NCBI RefSeq assembly: GCF_003336665.1
Contig: NZ_QPIJ01000006.1
Span: forward strand, 1-64,000
Length of the DNA: 64,000 nucleotides
Reading direction: 5' to 3'
Origin: Vreelandella rituensis
Lineage (GTDB): Bacteria; Pseudomonadota; Gammaproteobacteria; Pseudomonadales; Halomonadaceae
Shown: piece after piece, positions 32,061-42,807 of the stretch
How the letters are laid out: each line of letters opens with the position of its first letter
Numbering within the stretch: the first letter of the stretch is position 1
Program-made: the position numbers and the translations under genes
Notes under the pieces: generated by a model
What the model was told of the DNA's origin: nothing
Database searches by the model: none
What the model saw: the letters and a program-made list of their open reading frames with translations, nothing else

Positions 32061-33425
32061 TTAAAGGCTGGCGTTAACTACCATGCAGTCCATGCCTCCC
32101 GCTTGAAGTTGCATGCATGCCTGGCGCGCCTGATCTTCCTGGAAATCGACGAGACGCGCCCGGAACATCGGCTGGCCACCTTCCCGTGTCTCCACAGTGA
32201 CTCGAGCCTGGTGGAATTCCTGAGTCAAACGTTGTGCCGCTTGCTGGGCCGATTGCCGTGCATGAGCGGCCTGGCTGAAAGCACCCACCTGAATACCCCA
32301 TTGGCCGGAGGCGGCATTGGTGGCCATCTCACGCTCACGTTGAATGAAACGGGCCACTGGGTCATCCGCAGAGCCCATTTCCTGTACCGGCGCATTCTGG
32401 TTTGCTGTAGCGGCAGACACGGAGGCTATCGCTCTGTCGGCAGCGTTATTCTCCACCGTAGAAGGGAAAGCAACAGGCGCTGAAGTAGCCTCTACCGCGG
32501 CCATCAGCGGTTGCGTGGAAGGACTGTTGTCAGCCGGCTGGTAAGCAGGAAAGCTCATGTATTCAGTAGAGATACTGGCACTGGCAAGCCAAGTACGCCG
32601 ATCACGTAACGAGGCGCGTAGAAAACCGCGATCAAGAAGGTCCGCCATGTGAGCATCGCGTGACTGGGCGGTAAGGCCTCCCATCACGATGGCCATTAAC
32701 CGACGGCTTCCACGCTGGGCGGTGGTCGCCACATTGAATCCAGAGGCCCGAATGAAGCCGGTTTTCATGCCATCCGCTCCCGGGTAATTGCTTACCAGAC
32801 GGTTGTGACTGGTATGCCGGGTTCCACGGTAAGTGAACTCCTGAAGGGCGAAATAATGGAAGTACTCAGGAAAATCCTGCTTTACCCGAACCGCAAGCGT
32901 CAGCATATCGCGTGCGGAGGAGACCTGAGCATTGTCGGGCAGCCCGGAGGCATTGCGAAACGTCGTGGCCTGCATTCCCAGCTCACGGGCTTTCTGCGTC
33001 ATGAGACGGGCAAACTGGCGTTCACTGCCCGCCAAGGCTTCCGCCACCACCACCGCCACATCATTGGCGGAGCGCACCGTCAATGCTCGAATCGCATCAT
33101 CCACTTCAATCGAGCTACCTGCCGCCAGCCATAGCTTGACCGCCGGCATGGCCGCCGCCTGGCTGGAAACTGACAAAGGCTGATTCAGCTTGAGGTTGCC
33201 CCGTTCAAGAGCTTCGAACACCAGATACAAAGTCATCATTTTGCTCAGCGAAGCTGGATAGCGCCGCGCATCGGCATTTTCGGCATAAAGCACTTCACCG
33301 TTATCCAGGTCCACCACGATACCGGCATAACGCGGATTAGCTTCCGCCAAGGATCCGAACAAAAAAACCAACATGAGTAGCAGAGCAGTACAGCCAGGCT
33401 GGGAGCGTGCAAGAAAAGGTTTCAT
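32061..33425 (-). CDS. D-alanyl-D-alanine carboxypeptidase with C-terminal SPOR domain
   Basis: A 454-residue penicillin-binding protein of the PBP5/DacA class. Signal peptide LLLMLVFLFGSLAEA, then SxxK as PASLSKMMTLYL (nucleophile Ser), SxN as RSANDVAVV and KTG as GMKTGFIRAS. The last 80 residues form a SPOR domain (WGIQVGAFSQAAHARQSAQQ...CMQLQAGGMDCMVV), which binds denuded septal glycan. A long Ala/Pro-rich linker connects them. Classical DacA has an amphipathic membrane anchor instead of SPOR, so this variant is probably recruited to division sites. I start it at 33425 (MKPFLARSQPG). Confidence 0.9.
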   Translation of the reverse strand: MKPFLARSQPGCTALLLMLVFLFGSLAEANPRYAGIVVDLDNGEVLYAENADARRYPASLSKMMTLYLVFEALERGNLKLNQPLSVSSQAAAMPAVKLWLAAGSSIEVDDAIRALTVRSANDVAVVVAEALAGSERQFARLMTQKARELGMQATTFRNASGLPDNAQVSSARDMLTLAVRVKQDFPEYFHYFALQEFTYRGTRHTSHNRLVSNYPGADGMKTGFIRASGFNVATTAQRGSRRLMAIVMGGLTAQSRDAHMADLLDRGFLRASLRDRRTWLASASISTEYMSFPAYQPADNSPSTQPLMAAVEATSAPVAFPSTVENNAADRAIASVSAATANQNAPVQEMGSADDPVARFIQREREMATNAASGQWGIQVGAFSQAAHARQSAQQAAQRLTQEFHQARVTVETREGGQPMFRARLVDFQEDQARQACMQLQAGGMDCMVVNASL

Positions 33426-33673
33426 GAGTTTCCCTTGGATCAAGATATCGCGGCAGCGCTGGTAGCGCCTTGTTTTTGGTAAAGCGTGTTTTCAAAAGCA
33501 TAGTAAACAGAACAATGTTCTACACAAGCGAATAACCACAGCAAGCCAACATGCGGCCATTATGAAGGTATTCGGCTGCGCGTACAGTCCTGTGGATAAC
33601 GTTACTGTCTTACCTTGCCATATTAGCCACCCAGCACAAGCCTTATGTTAGAAAAATCCAGCTTTTCAGGCAT
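33426..33673. other. Intergenic region between the carboxypeptidase and rplQ terminator
   Basis: About 250 bases that must hold the promoter of the minus-strand carboxypeptidase gene. I see no ORF, no strong hairpin and no repeat here. Confidence 0.5.
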
Positions 33674-33702
33674 AAAAAAACCGACCCCGGAAGGTCGGTT
33701 TT
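33674..33702 (-). terminator. Terminator of the alpha operon after rplQ
   Basis: On the minus strand AACCGACC, a TTCCGG loop and GGTCGGTT run into a T7 tract. It is the end of the whole ribosomal super-cluster. Confidence 0.95.
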
Positions 33703-33730
33703 CGATAGGTGCCGGTGAGGCCCCGCAGAG

Positions 33731-34117
33731 TTATTCTTCTGCAGCAGCTTCTTCGACAACCGGACGGTCAACCAGCTCGACGTATGCCATAGGGGCATTA
33801 TCGCCGGTGCGGAAGCCGCATTTGAGAATACGGATGTAACCACCCGGACGCTCTGCATAACGCGGTCCCAATTCGTTGAACAATTTACCCACCGCTTCCT
33901 TGGAACGCGTGCGAGCAAATGCCAAACGACGGTTGGCGATGCTATCCTGCTTGGCCAGGGTGATCAGCGGCTCGAGGTGACGACGCAGTTCCTTGGCCTT
34001 GGGCAGGGTTGTTCTGATTACTTCATGCTCGACCAGAGACACGGACATGTTCTTGAACATGGCCTTGCGGTGCGAGCTGGTGCGATTCAGATGACGACCA
34101 CTCTTACGATGACGCAT
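33731..34117 (-). CDS. rplQ: 50S ribosomal protein L17
   Basis: A 128-residue L17 beginning [20 protein letters not shown], the universally conserved basic N terminus. It lies on the solvent side of the 50S subunit near the tunnel exit. The C terminus is a short acidic extension (VEEAAAEE) of a kind that varies between species. It is last in the alpha operon, 39 bases after rpoA, and is followed by an intrinsic terminator. Confidence 0.97.
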   Translation of the reverse strand: MRHRKSGRHLNRTSSHRKAMFKNMSVSLVEHEVIRTTLPKAKELRRHLEPLITLAKQDSIANRRLAFARTRSKEAVGKLFNELGPRYAERPGGYIRILKCGFRTGDNAPMAYVELVDRPVVEEAAAEE

Positions 34118-34156
34118 GGTTGTGATTCCTTACCAAACTGGGACTCAAGTCGACGC

Positions 34157-35152
34157 TCACGCGGAGGCCTTGTCGTCCTTCAGGCTAGCCGGCGGCCAGT
34201 TTTCCAGCCGCATGCCTAGGGACAGACCACGCGCTGCCAACACATCCTTGATTTCATTCAAGGACTTCTTGCCGAGGTTCGGCGTCTTCAACAGCTCTAC
34301 TTCTGTACGCTGGATCAGATCGCCGATGTAATAAATATTCTCGGCCTTCAGACAGTTGGCACTGCGAACGGTCAACTCGAGATCGTCTACGGGGCGCAGC
34401 AGGATGGGATCGACATGATCCTCTTCCTCTTCGACTTCCTGTTCCTTGTCGGCTTCCAGATCGACGAACGCGGCCAGCTGCTCTTGCAGGATGGTCGCAC
34501 TCCGACGGATAGCCTCTTCCGGATCCAAGGTTCCATCGGTTTCCAGATCAATGATCAGCTTGTCCAGGTCGGTACGTTGCTCGACACGGGCAGCTTCCAC
34601 GGAATAGGAAACACGACGGACAGGACTGAAGGTGGCATCCAGCTGCAGGCGACCAATCGCTCGGGTTTCCTCATCGGAACCGCGAGTATCAGCCGGCTCG
34701 TAACCACGACCCAAGGCGACCTTGAGCTGAATCTTGAGCTCGGCACCTTCGTTGACGTGGGCAATGACGTGATCCGGGTTAACGATTTCGACGCTATGAT
34801 CAAGCGTGATATCACCCGCAGTCACGACGGCCGGGCCCTGCTTGTTCAGCGAGAGCACCGCCTCGTCGCGGCTGTGCATCTTGATCGCGACATCTTTCAG
34901 GTTCAGGAGGATTTCAATAACATCTTCCTGCACCCCTTCAATCGCACTGTACTCGTGCTCGACACCCGCAATCTCGGCTTCCACCACGGCACAGCCGGGC
35001 ATGGACGAGAGCAGAATGCGACGCAGTGCATTCCCCAGGGTGTGGCCAAAGCCACGCTCGAAAGGCTCGAGCACGATTTTGGCGTGATGTGCGCTGATTT
35101 CTTCGACCTTGATGTCGCGCGGACGGAGAAACTCTGTCACTGAACGCTGCAT
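34157..35152 (-). CDS. rpoA: RNA polymerase alpha subunit
   Basis: A 331-residue alpha subunit. The N-terminal domain (1-235) with [20 protein letters not shown] dimerises and scaffolds beta and beta'. The C-terminal domain (from about 255) carries the UP-element and activator face [12 protein letters not shown] and [11 protein letters not shown]. The linker is more acidic than in E. coli ([15 protein letters not shown]). It is in the standard position between rpsD and rplQ. Confidence 0.98.
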   Translation of the reverse strand: MQRSVTEFLRPRDIKVEEISAHHAKIVLEPFERGFGHTLGNALRRILLSSMPGCAVVEAEIAGVEHEYSAIEGVQEDVIEILLNLKDVAIKMHSRDEAVLSLNKQGPAVVTAGDITLDHSVEIVNPDHVIAHVNEGAELKIQLKVALGRGYEPADTRGSDEETRAIGRLQLDATFSPVRRVSYSVEAARVEQRTDLDKLIIDLETDGTLDPEEAIRRSATILQEQLAAFVDLEADKEQEVEEEEDHVDPILLRPVDDLELTVRSANCLKAENIYYIGDLIQRTEVELLKTPNLGKKSLNEIKDVLAARGLSLGMRLENWPPASLKDDKASA

Positions 35153-35252
35153 ATGAACACCTTTCAGGCTGCCAAACGGATACTTGGTACTCGGAGATGA
35201 CCCGACGGATACAAATCATGTACCGCCAGGTCAACAAGAAGCAGAAAACTGC

Positions 35253-35873
35253 TTACTTGGAGTACAGCTCGACGATCAGGTTTTCGTTGATGTCGGCAGA
35301 CAGGTCACCGCGTTCAGGCAGAGCCTTGAAAGTGCCTTCCATCTTCTTGGCGTCGATTTCGATCCAGACCACATCACCACGATTGGCCGAGATGGACAAT
35401 GCGCTTTGAATGCGGACCTGGTTCTTCGCCTTCTCGCGAACGGAAACTACATCGCCGGGCTTAACCTGATAGGAAGCCACGTTGACGGTGCGTCCGTTGA
35501 CGGAGATCGCCTTGTGACTGACCAGCTGACGCGATTCAGAGCGAGTCGAGCCGAAGCCCATGCGGTAGACGACGTTGTCCAGTCGGGATTCAAGCAGCTG
35601 CAACAACACTTCACCGGTGGCGCCTTTCAGGCGAGCGGCTTCTTTGTAGTAGTTGCGGAACTGCTTTTCGAGTACGCCATACATACGACGTACTTTCTGC
35701 TTCTCGCGAAGCTGCAAGCCGTAGTCGGAAAGACGCTGACGACGCTGGCCGTGCACACCCGGAATCTGCTCGGATTTGCACTTCTTCTCGAAGGGAGTTA
35801 CACCACTCTTGAGAAAGAGATCGGTACCTTCCCGACGAGACAGTTTGCACTTGGGTCCAATATAACGAGCCAT
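35253..35873 (-). CDS. rpsD: 30S ribosomal protein S4
   Basis: A 206-residue S4 that nucleates the 16S 5' domain. The S4 RNA-binding domain is at about residues 96-157 ([20 protein letters not shown]...SVNGRTVN). The N-terminal zinc knuckle is reduced (only two Cys), so this is the zinc-free form. In gammaproteobacteria S4 represses translation of the alpha operon through the rpsM leader. Confidence 0.97.
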   Translation of the reverse strand: MARYIGPKCKLSRREGTDLFLKSGVTPFEKKCKSEQIPGVHGQRRQRLSDYGLQLREKQKVRRMYGVLEKQFRNYYKEAARLKGATGEVLLQLLESRLDNVVYRMGFGSTRSESRQLVSHKAISVNGRTVNVASYQVKPGDVVSVREKAKNQVRIQSALSISANRGDVVWIEIDAKKMEGTFKALPERGDLSADINENLIVELYSK

Positions 35874-35885
35874 GAATCTGTCTCC

Positions 35886-36272
35886 TTAAACGCGGCGTTT
35901 CTTCGGCGGACGGCAGCCATTATGGGGAATGGGCGTCGCGTCGGTGATGCTTTGCACGCGGAAGCCGGCGGCATTCAGTGCGCGCACGGCGGATTCACGG
36001 CCAGGACCTGGGCCTTTGACCAGCACGTCGACGTTTTTCACACCATACTCGGCTGCAGCGGTAGCTGCACGTTCACTTGCTACTTGAGCAGCGAACGGGG
36101 TGCTCTTGCGAGAACCACGAAAACCCGAACCACCGGCAGTTGCCCAAGAAAGAGCATTGCCCTGGCGGTCTGTGATCGTCACGATCGTGTTGTTAAAAGA
36201 GGCATGGATATGCGCAACCGCATCCACTACCTGCTTTTTAACCTTTTTACGGTTACTGCGCGGGTTAGCCAT
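35886..36272 (-). CDS. rpsK: 30S ribosomal protein S11
   Basis: A 128-residue S11 of the 30S platform, next to the E-site mRNA. The core [20 protein letters not shown] and the basic C terminus [12 protein letters not shown] are intact. In the alpha operon between rpsM and rpsD with 12-39 base gaps. Confidence 0.97.
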   Translation of the reverse strand: MANPRSNRKKVKKQVVDAVAHIHASFNNTIVTITDRQGNALSWATAGGSGFRGSRKSTPFAAQVASERAATAAAEYGVKNVDVLVKGPGPGRESAVRALNAAGFRVQSITDATPIPHNGCRPPKKRRV

Positions 36273-36311
36273 GTTGATGTCTATTCCTGTCTTTACGCCA
36301 GAACGTGCGTG

Positions 36312-36668
36312 TTATTTGCGGATCGGCTTACGCGGGCCCTTACGGGTACGCGCGTTAGTCTTGGTCCGCTGACCACGCAGCGGAAGACTACGACGATGAC
36401 GCAGACCACGGTAGCAACCCAAGTCCATGAGACGCTTGATATTAAGCGTCACATCACGACGAAGGTCACCTTCAACGGTATACTTGCCGACTTCAGAACG
36501 CAGGGTGTCCAGCTCTTCGCTGGAAAGTTCCTGGATCTTGGTGGTCGGCGCGATGCCGGTCGCAACACATAGTGCCTGTGCGCGAGTACGGCCAATCCCG
36601 AAGATATAGGTCAGCGAGATCGCCGCATGCTTGTTGTCCGGGATATTGACGCCTGCAATACGGGCCAT
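36312..36668 (-). CDS. rpsM: 30S ribosomal protein S13
   Basis: A 118-residue S13 of the 30S head that forms bridges B1a/B1b to the 50S subunit. [20 protein letters not shown] and the basic tail [15 protein letters not shown], which reaches the P-site tRNA, are present. It is the first gene of the alpha operon. The 122 bases between it and rpmJ probably contain the S4-binding leader. Confidence 0.97.
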   Translation of the reverse strand: MARIAGVNIPDNKHAAISLTYIFGIGRTRAQALCVATGIAPTTKIQELSSEELDTLRSEVGKYTVEGDLRRDVTLNIKRLMDLGCYRGLRHRRSLPLRGQRTKTNARTRKGPRKPIRK

Positions 36669-36790
36669 CAGCTTACTCCGAAATTTGAGCGGCTTGCTCG
36701 ATTGTTCATCTACAAAAGGCGCAACAGCATACCCCTTAACTCACCTTGAGGCAAGAGGCATGCCGGCGCCCGCTTAAAACAGTGTAGGGC
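36669..36790 (-). promoter_or_regulatory. Alpha-operon leader upstream of rpsM
   Basis: A non-coding stretch of 122 bases in front of rpsM with paired GC-rich segments (GGGCGCC/GGCATGCC). In E. coli, S4 binds a nested pseudoknot in this position. I have not shown the fold here; the call is by position. Confidence 0.35.
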
Positions 36791-36904
36791 TCAGCCCTGA
36801 CGCTGCTTGTGCCGCGGTTCGATGCAGATGACGCGGACAGCGCCATTGCGACGAATGATCTTGCAGTTACGGCACATTTTCTTTACGGAAGCTCGAACTT
36901 TCAT
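36791..36904 (-). CDS. rpmJ: 50S ribosomal protein L36
   Basis: The ATG at 36904 gives 37 residues beginning [20 protein letters not shown]. The zinc ribbon C11-x2-C14, C27 and H32 is intact, so this is the zinc-binding (C+) form; the window shows no zinc-independent paralogue. It sits 28 bases after secY, as usual at the end of the spc operon. Confidence 0.95.
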   Translation of the reverse strand: MKVRASVKKMCRNCKIIRRNGAVRVICIEPRHKQRQG

Positions 36905-36932
36905 CGTTCTCTCCAATCGGCCTGCGGCGCTT

Positions 36933-38264
36933 TCAGCGCATGATGCCGCCGCTACCGTAGCCTTTCAGGTTGGACTTCTTCATCACCGAGTCATATTGAT
37001 TCGACATGAGATGCGATTGCACCTGGGCCATGAAGTCCATGATGACCACCACCACGATCAGAAGCGACGTACCACCGAAGAAAAACGGTACGTTCCACGC
37101 CACGATCAAAAACTGGGGCATCAGGGAAACCGCAGTGATATACAAGGCACCGAACAAGGTCAGACGAGTCATGACCTTGTCGATATAACGAGCGGTCTGC
37201 TCGCCGGGGCGAATACCCGGCAGGAAGGCACCTGACTTTTTGAGATTGTCAGCCACATCCTTGGGGTTGAAGACCAGCGCTGTGTAAAAGAAGCAGAAGA
37301 ATACCACTGCCGCCGCGAAAAGCAAGATGTAAAGCGGCTGCCCGGGCCCGAGAGCCTGAGAGGCACGCTGCAACCACTCCATGCCTTCACCAGCACCTAC
37401 CCACTGACCGATAGAGGCTGGAAACAGCAGAATACTGGAAGCGAAGATGGCGGGAATAACCCCGGCCATATTGACCTTCAGAGGAAGATAACTGCTTTGT
37501 CCCGCATACATCTTGTTGCCAACCTGGCGCCGTGGATAATTCACTTTCAGACGGCGTTGGCCGCGTTCAATGAATACCACGAAGGCCACGGTGGCGACAC
37601 CTAGCACAGTCAGTGCCAACAGCGGGAGCACGTTCCAGGCACCTTCGTTGCGGGCAAGCTCGAAAGCCTGACCCACGGCGCTGGGCAACCCGGCGACGAT
37701 ACCGGCGAAAATCAGCAGCGAAATACCGTTGCCGATTCCCTTCTCGGTAATCTGCTCCCCCAGCCACATCATGAACACCGCACCCGAGACAAACGTCACG
37801 ACCGCGGTGAAGAAGAAGCTGAAGTCAGCACTATAAGCAATGCCTTGGCTCGCCAGCCCGACCGACATGCCGGTGGCTTGCACGAACGCCAGCAATACTG
37901 TGCCGTAGCGCGTGTACTGGCTGATCTTGCGGCGGCCAGCCTCACCTTCCTTCTTGAGCTGCTCAAGATGGGGTGAAACCGCAGTCAATAGCTGCATGAT
38001 GATCGACGCCGAGATATAAGGCATGATGCCCAAGGCGAGAACACTCATGCGCTCCAGCGCACCACCCGAGAACATGTTGAACATGCCCAGGATGGTGCCC
38101 TGTTGCTCCCTGAACAAGGCAGCAAGCTGGTCAGGATTGATACCGGGCACGGGGATGTGGGCACCGATACGGTACACCACGATGGCGAGGAGCACGAAGC
38201 GCAAACGCGCCCACAGTTCACTCAGACCGCTGCCTGTCGCCGGCATGTTTCCTGACTTGGCCAT
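36933..38264 (-). CDS. secY: SecY protein translocase subunit
   Basis: A 443-residue channel with ten transmembrane helices. The plug/TM2a region ([27 protein letters not shown]) and the cytosolic loops [20 protein letters not shown] and [20 protein letters not shown], which contact SecA and the ribosome, are present. Its ATG directly abuts the TAA of rplO. Its partner SecE is at the far right edge of the window. Confidence 0.98.
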   Translation of the reverse strand: MAKSGNMPATGSGLSELWARLRFVLLAIVVYRIGAHIPVPGINPDQLAALFREQQGTILGMFNMFSGGALERMSVLALGIMPYISASIIMQLLTAVSPHLEQLKKEGEAGRRKISQYTRYGTVLLAFVQATGMSVGLASQGIAYSADFSFFFTAVVTFVSGAVFMMWLGEQITEKGIGNGISLLIFAGIVAGLPSAVGQAFELARNEGAWNVLPLLALTVLGVATVAFVVFIERGQRRLKVNYPRRQVGNKMYAGQSSYLPLKVNMAGVIPAIFASSILLFPASIGQWVGAGEGMEWLQRASQALGPGQPLYILLFAAAVVFFCFFYTALVFNPKDVADNLKKSGAFLPGIRPGEQTARYIDKVMTRLTLFGALYITAVSLMPQFLIVAWNVPFFFGGTSLLIVVVVIMDFMAQVQSHLMSNQYDSVMKKSNLKGYGSGGIMR

Positions 38265-38699
38265 TTAGTCCTCTACCTTGCCACCGGCGGCTTCGATTGC
38301 GGTACGGGCACCCTGGGTGACCTTGATACCGCGCACTGTAACCGCCTTGTTCAGTTCGCCGGAAAGGATGATTTTCGCATGCAGCGTGGCATCCTTCAGC
38401 ACATTTGCCTGCTTCAGGGTTTCCAGAGTGACATCGTCACCGGCAACCTTGGCAAGCTCATCCAGACGGACTTCTTCAGATACACGCGATTTCGCAGACG
38501 AGAAGCCGAATTTCGGCAAACGACGCTGCAAAGGCATCTGACCGCCTTCAAAACCAGGCTTGACGCTTCCGCCACTCCGGGCTTTTTGCCCTTTGTGACC
38601 ACGGCCGCCGGTCTTACCCAGACCGGAGCCGATACCACGACCAACCCGCTTTGCGGCGTGTTTGGAGCCCGGTGCCGGGCTCAAAGTATTGAGTTTCAT
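38265..38699 (-). CDS. rplO: 50S ribosomal protein L15
   Basis: A 144-residue L15. The Gly/Lys-rich N terminus ([20 protein letters not shown]) penetrates 23S rRNA. The C-terminal half carries the globular domain. It lies between rpmD and secY, 3 bases after rpmD. Confidence 0.97.
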   Translation of the reverse strand: MKLNTLSPAPGSKHAAKRVGRGIGSGLGKTGGRGHKGQKARSGGSVKPGFEGGQMPLQRRLPKFGFSSAKSRVSEEVRLDELAKVAGDDVTLETLKQANVLKDATLHAKIILSGELNKAVTVRGIKVTQGARTAIEAAGGKVED

Positions 38700-38702
38700 G
38701 GA

Positions 38703-38885
38703 TTACTCTCCCTCAACGCGCACAAGGTAAGTCACCTTGTGGACCATGCCGCGCACGGCAGGGGTGTCTTCCAGCTCAACCGTGTGACCGATGCGACGCA
38801 GACCCAGGCCTTTCATTGTGGCCTTGTGCTTGGGCAAGATGCCGATGGTACTGCGGATCTGGGTAACCTTGATCGTTGCTGCCAT
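38703..38885 (-). CDS. rpmD: 50S ribosomal protein L30
   Basis: A 60-residue L30 starting [21 protein letters not shown] use the ATG at 38885; a longer open frame upstream is only overlap with rpsE. The small alpha-beta fold with [20 protein letters not shown] is typical. Located between rpsE and rplO. Confidence 0.97.
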   Translation of the reverse strand: MAATIKVTQIRSTIGILPKHKATMKGLGLRRIGHTVELEDTPAVRGMVHKVTYLVRVEGE

Positions 38886-38890
38886 GGTGT

Positions 38891-39391
38891 TTACCCCGTG
38901 ATCGCTTCGACTGACAGACCGCGCTTGGCGGCCACGTCTTCCGGCCCTTGCATGGACGCGAGACCTTTTACAGTCGCCCGTACCACGTTCACCGGGTTGG
39001 TGGAACCGTAGCATTTGGCCAGGACGTCATGGACGCCAGCCAGTTCAAGCACGGAGCGCATGGCGCCACCGGCAATGATCCCGGTACCTTCAGAAGCCGG
39101 CTGCATGTACACCTTGGAGGCGCCGTGACGGGCCTTTACCGGGTACTGCAGCGTATGGCCGCTGAGGTTGACCTTGACCATGTTGCGACGGGCCTGATCC
39201 ATCGCTTTCTGAATCGCGATAGGCACTTCACGCGCCTTGCCACGACCGAAACCGACACGACCTTTACCATCACCAACGACAGTCAAAGCGGTGAAGCCGA
39301 AAATACGACCACCCTTGACCACCTTGGCGACACGGTTGACCTGCACTAATTTTTCTTGCAGATCGCCGTTGTTCTGTTCGTTCTTCGCCAT
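38891..39391 (-). CDS. rpsE: 30S ribosomal protein S5
   Basis: A 166-residue S5 with the N-terminal dsRBD-like domain ([20 protein letters not shown]). This loop is where spectinomycin-resistance mutations arise, and its VVKGG sequence is wild type. The C-terminal domain ([20 protein letters not shown]) follows. Shapes the mRNA entry helicase with S3 and S4. Confidence 0.97.
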   Translation of the reverse strand: MAKNEQNNGDLQEKLVQVNRVAKVVKGGRIFGFTALTVVGDGKGRVGFGRGKAREVPIAIQKAMDQARRNMVKVNLSGHTLQYPVKARHGASKVYMQPASEGTGIIAGGAMRSVLELAGVHDVLAKCYGSTNPVNVVRATVKGLASMQGPEDVAAKRGLSVEAITG

Positions 39392-39402
39392 CGTAAAACC
39401 CT

Positions 39403-39753
39403 TTAGAATTCCAGGCCGCCTTCACGAGCGGCGTCGGCCAGAGCCTTGACGCGACCGTGATATTTGAAACCAGCACGGTCGAAGGCCACCTGGGTGATGC
39501 CTGCTTCTTTAGCACGTTCGGCGATCAGGGCGCCCACTTTCGTGGCTGCCTCTGAATTACCGGTCGCACCTTCGCGCAGCGTCTTGTCCAGCGTAGAAGC
39601 GCTGGCCAGCACCTTGCCACCATCCGGCGAGATAATCTGCGCATAGATGTGACGCGGGGTACGGTTGACGCACAGGCGATACACGCCCAGCTCGCGGATC
39701 TTGGCGCGAGCGCGGCGGGCACGACGGAGACGAGATTCTTTCTTCGCGTTCAT
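39403..39753 (-). CDS. rplR: 50S ribosomal protein L18
   Basis: A 116-residue L18 that binds 5S rRNA with L5 and L25. Basic N terminus [20 protein letters not shown] and conserved C-terminal [20 protein letters not shown]. Between rplF and rpsE. Confidence 0.97.
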   Translation of the reverse strand: MNAKKESRLRRARRARAKIRELGVYRLCVNRTPRHIYAQIISPDGGKVLASASTLDKTLREGATGNSEAATKVGALIAERAKEAGITQVAFDRAGFKYHGRVKALADAAREGGLEF

Positions 39754-39762
39754 AACCCTGCC

Positions 39763-40293
39763 TTACTTCTTCTTGGCTTCTTTGCGACGCACCTGCTCGT
39801 CGACGTACCGAACACCCTTGCCCTTATAGGGCTCAGGCGGACGGAAGGCGCGGATTTCCGCGGCGCACTGACCGAGTGCCTGCTTATCGGCGCTTTTCAG
39901 CACGATAAGGGTGTTTTTCGGCGTTTCCGCTGTAACACCTTTAGGCAGTTCGTAGTCGACCGGGTGCGAGAAGCCCAGTGAAAGGTTGAGCGTCTGGCCC
40001 TTGGCCTGGGCACGATAACCGACGCCGATGATTTCGAGCGACTTGGTAAAGCCCTCGGATACGCCCGTGACCAGGTTCTGAACCAAGGCGCGGGTAGTAC
40101 CGGCCATCGCCCAGCTCTTGGCGCTTTCGCTTGGGGCGAAGGTCAGCTTGCCGTCTTCCTGACCGATCACCACATCTTGGTGAATGGTCATGGACAGCGT
40201 GCCCTGGCCGCCTTTGACGGTCAGCTTGTCGCCATCAATCTTGATGTCGACACCGGTAGGCACTTTAACCGGATATTTGGCTATACGGGACAT
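39763..40293 (-). CDS. rplF: 50S ribosomal protein L6
   Basis: A 176-residue L6 with two homologous domains, the second ending [20 protein letters not shown]. It sits near the sarcin-ricin loop and the factor-binding site. Between rpsH and rplR. Confidence 0.97.
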   Translation of the reverse strand: MSRIAKYPVKVPTGVDIKIDGDKLTVKGGQGTLSMTIHQDVVIGQEDGKLTFAPSESAKSWAMAGTTRALVQNLVTGVSEGFTKSLEIIGVGYRAQAKGQTLNLSLGFSHPVDYELPKGVTAETPKNTLIVLKSADKQALGQCAAEIRAFRPPEPYKGKGVRYVDEQVRRKEAKKK

Positions 40294-40302
40294 ATCAGCC
40301 TC

Positions 40303-40695
40303 CTAGAATACGGTGCAGATGACTTCGCCACCGACACCCGCCTGACGTGCGGCGCGATCGGTCATTACCCCGTTGGAGGTAGTGACAATCGCGATACCCA
40401 GACCATCGGCGACCTTGGGCAAATCGTCTTTGCCCTTATAGCGGCGCAAAGAAGGCTTGGAAACCCGTTGCAGATGTTCGATTACCGGCTTGCCCTCAAA
40501 GTACTTGAGAGTCACGGTCAGCTCGGGCTTGACGCCTTCGCTTACCGCGAGGTCGGTGATGTAGCCCTCGTTTTTCAGCACTTGGGCCACCTCGACCTTC
40601 AGCTTGGAGGACGGCATGGTGACCGTCTCCTTGGTGGCCATCTGCGCATTGCGGATACGAGTCAACATATCCGCCAGAGTATCTTGCATGCTCAT
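40303..40695 (-). CDS. rpsH: 30S ribosomal protein S8
   Basis: A 130-residue S8 that binds helix 21 of 16S rRNA and, in E. coli, represses the spc operon by binding its mRNA near rpl[21 protein letters not shown] and the C-terminal [20 protein letters not shown] are intact. Confidence 0.97.
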   Translation of the reverse strand: MSMQDTLADMLTRIRNAQMATKETVTMPSSKLKVEVAQVLKNEGYITDLAVSEGVKPELTVTLKYFEGKPVIEHLQRVSKPSLRRYKGKDDLPKVADGLGIAIVTTSNGVMTDRAARQAGVGGEVICTVF

Positions 40696-40728
40696 TTAAT
40701 GTGCGCTCCTGATAATGCTACGTGACGG

Positions 40729-41034
40729 TTACCAGCTGGACTTCTTCAGCCCAGGGACATCGCCACGCATGGCGGCTTCACGCAACTTGTTACGGCCGAG
40801 GCCGAACTTGGTGTAAAAGCCGTGCGGACGACCGGTGATACGACAGCGGTTACGCTGGCGTACCGGGCTCGAGTCGCGCGGTAGCTGCTGTAGCTTCAGC
40901 GTCGCCTCGAAACGGTCTTCCTCAGAAGTATTCACATCCAAGATGATTTTCTTGAGCTCGGCACGCTTGGTGGCATACTTTGCCACCAACTGCGTACGCT
41001 TGAGCTCACGCTCTACCATGCTTTTCTTTGCCAT
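40729..41034 (-). CDS. rpsN: 30S ribosomal protein S14 (zinc-independent form)
   Basis: A 101-residue S14. The length and the lack of a CxxC pair mark the long, zinc-free form. The conserved [20 protein letters not shown] and the C-terminal LKKSSW are present. Important at the 30S head near the A site. Confidence 0.97.
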   Translation of the reverse strand: MAKKSMVERELKRTQLVAKYATKRAELKKIILDVNTSEEDRFEATLKLQQLPRDSSPVRQRNRCRITGRPHGFYTKFGLGRNKLREAAMRGDVPGLKKSSW

Positions 41035-41044
41035 GATCCCAACC

Positions 41045-41584
41045 TTATTTCTTGAACGGGAAGTTCAGCGCGGTAAGTAATGCGCGACCTTCCTCGTCGG
41101 TGTTGGCTGTAGTGGTGATGGTGACGTCCAGCCCCCGAATGCGATCGATTTTATCATACTCGATCTCCGGGAAGATGATCTGCTCACGCACCCCCATGGA
41201 GTAATTGCCGCGACCGTCGAAGGACTTCGGGTTGAGACCACGGAAGTCACGCACGCGAGGTATCGCGATGTTCACCAAGCGGTCCAGGAAGTCCCACATG
41301 CGCTCAGCGCGCAGGGTCACCTTGATGCCGATTGGCCAACCTTCACGCACCTTGAAGCCCGCGATGGACTTGCGTGCCTTCGTCACCAACGGCTTTTGAC
41401 CGGAAAGCTTTTCCAGGTCACCGATGGCATTGTCGATCAGCTTTTTATCGCTGACCGCGTCGCCGATACCCATGTTCAGTGTCACTTTCGTGACCCGGGG
41501 TACCTGCATCACGTTGGCGTAGCTAAACTGCTCACGGAGTTGAGCTACTACCTCGTTTTGATAACGTTCTTTCAAGTTCGCCAT
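41045..41584 (-). CDS. rplE: 50S ribosomal protein L5
   Basis: A 179-residue L5 that carries 5S rRNA into the large subunit and contacts P-site t[23 protein letters not shown] and the loop [20 protein letters not shown] are conserved. Between rplX and rpsN. Confidence 0.97.
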   Translation of the reverse strand: MANLKERYQNEVVAQLREQFSYANVMQVPRVTKVTLNMGIGDAVSDKKLIDNAIGDLEKLSGQKPLVTKARKSIAGFKVREGWPIGIKVTLRAERMWDFLDRLVNIAIPRVRDFRGLNPKSFDGRGNYSMGVREQIIFPEIEYDKIDRIRGLDVTITTTANTDEEGRALLTALNFPFKK

Positions 41585-41602
41585 TTTGCTACCCGACTCG
41601 CG

Positions 41603-41917
41603 TTAGGCGTCGATCTGCGTCTGCGTCGACTTGTAGATACGTACCTTGGTACCGTCTTCCTTCACTTGGAAGCCGACGCGATCCGCCTTACCGGTCTCCG
41701 AATTGAAGATGGCCACGTTGGACGCGTGAATCGGAGCCTCGCGCTCGACGATACCGCCCTGATTTCCCGCCATGGGATTCGGCTTGGTGTGACGTTTAAT
41801 CATGTTCACACCGGACACGACAAAGCGGTTTTCCAATACCCGCTTGATCGTGCCACGCTTGCCTTTATCCTTCCCGGCGATGACGATGACTTCATCGTCA
41901 CGTTTGATTTTTTGCAT
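41603..41917 (-). CDS. rplX: 50S ribosomal protein L24
   Basis: A 104-residue L24, an assembly initiator near the tunnel exit. The KOW motif ([20 protein letters not shown]) is at the N terminus. Confidence 0.97.
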   Translation of the reverse strand: MQKIKRDDEVIVIAGKDKGKRGTIKRVLENRFVVSGVNMIKRHTKPNPMAGNQGGIVEREAPIHASNVAIFNSETGKADRVGFQVKEDGTKVRIYKSTQTQIDA

Positions 41918-41931
41918 ATCCGCCTCGCTCC

Positions 41932-42303
41932 TTACAGCACTTCAGGCGCCAAGGAAATGATCTTCATGAACTTTTCATTGCGAAGTTCACGAGTTACCGG
42001 CCCGAAGATACGGGTACCGATCGGTTGTTCGTTGGTGTTGTTCAACAAAACAGCCGCATTTCCATCGAAACGGATCAGCGAACCGTCTGGACGACGGACG
42101 CCACTACGGGTCCGAACCACTACCGCTTTCAGCACTTGGCCTTTTTTGACCTTGCCGCGCGGAATAGCTTCCTTCACCGTTACTTTGATGACATCACCAA
42201 TACGAGCGTAGCGACGGTGTGAACCGCCTAACACCTTGATGCATTGCACCCGGCGCGCTCCGCTGTTGTCGGCGACATCCAGCATTGTCTGAGTCTGAAT
42301 CAT
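41932..42303 (-). CDS. rplN: 50S ribosomal protein L14
   Basis: A 123-residue L14, beginning [20 protein letters not shown]. It contributes to intersubunit bridges and is the docking site of the silencing factor RsfS. First gene of the spc operon, 50 bases after rpsQ. Confidence 0.97.
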   Translation of the reverse strand: MIQTQTMLDVADNSGARRVQCIKVLGGSHRRYARIGDVIKVTVKEAIPRGKVKKGQVLKAVVVRTRSGVRRPDGSLIRFDGNAAVLLNNTNEQPIGTRIFGPVTRELRNEKFMKIISLAPEVL

Positions 42304-42353
42304 CGGTTTTCTCCAAACCTAATCTGACTGCACTGGTTTCACAGACCTGGGCG

Positions 42354-42614
42354 TTAGCCCTTCGCCTGCTCAACCACCTCGACGAGCGACCAAGCTTTTT
42401 TCTTGGAAAGCGGACGGCATTCCTGTATGGAAACCGTATCGCCTGCCTTCGCCTGGTTCGTTTCATCATGGGCGTGCAGCTTGGTGGAGCGCTTTACGTA
42501 TTTTCCGTAGATCGGGTGACGCTCACGACGCTCGATCATTACAACGATGGACTTGTCCATCTTGTCGCTCACCACCTTGCCGGTGAGCGTCCGGGTTTTT
42601 TTCTCTTCGGCCAT
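42354..42614 (-). CDS. rpsQ: 30S ribosomal protein S17
   Basis: An 86-residue S17 (OB fold) binding the 16S 5' domain. The core [20 protein letters not shown] and the C-terminal [15 protein letters not shown] are intact. Last gene of the S10 operon. Confidence 0.97.
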   Translation of the reverse strand: MAEEKKTRTLTGKVVSDKMDKSIVVMIERRERHPIYGKYVKRSTKLHAHDETNQAKAGDTVSIQECRPLSKKKAWSLVEVVEQAKG

Positions 42615-42615
42615 C

Positions 42616-42807
42616 TCAGTCCCCTGCCTTCTCGTTAAGCACAGTCTTCACGCGGGCGATATCCCGACGGACCTGCTTGAGCAGATGAGTCTGGCTGAGT
42701 TGGCCGGTGGCCTTCTGCATGCGCAGGTTGAACTGCTCGCGGAGGAGTTCGAGGAGCTGCTCACGCAGTTCGCCGACTGACTTTTCACGAATTTCGTTGG
42801 CTATCAT
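42616..42807 (-). CDS. rpmC: 50S ribosomal protein L29
   Basis: A 63-residue two-helix L29 at the tunnel exit. I start it at the ATG 42807, whose A is shared with the rplP TGA, rather than the GTG one codon upstream. This gives the usual family length. The conserved [14 protein letters not shown] and [18 protein letters not shown] are present. Confidence 0.96.
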   Translation of the reverse strand: MIANEIREKSVGELREQLLELLREQFNLRMQKATGQLSQTHLLKQVRRDIARVKTVLNEKAGD

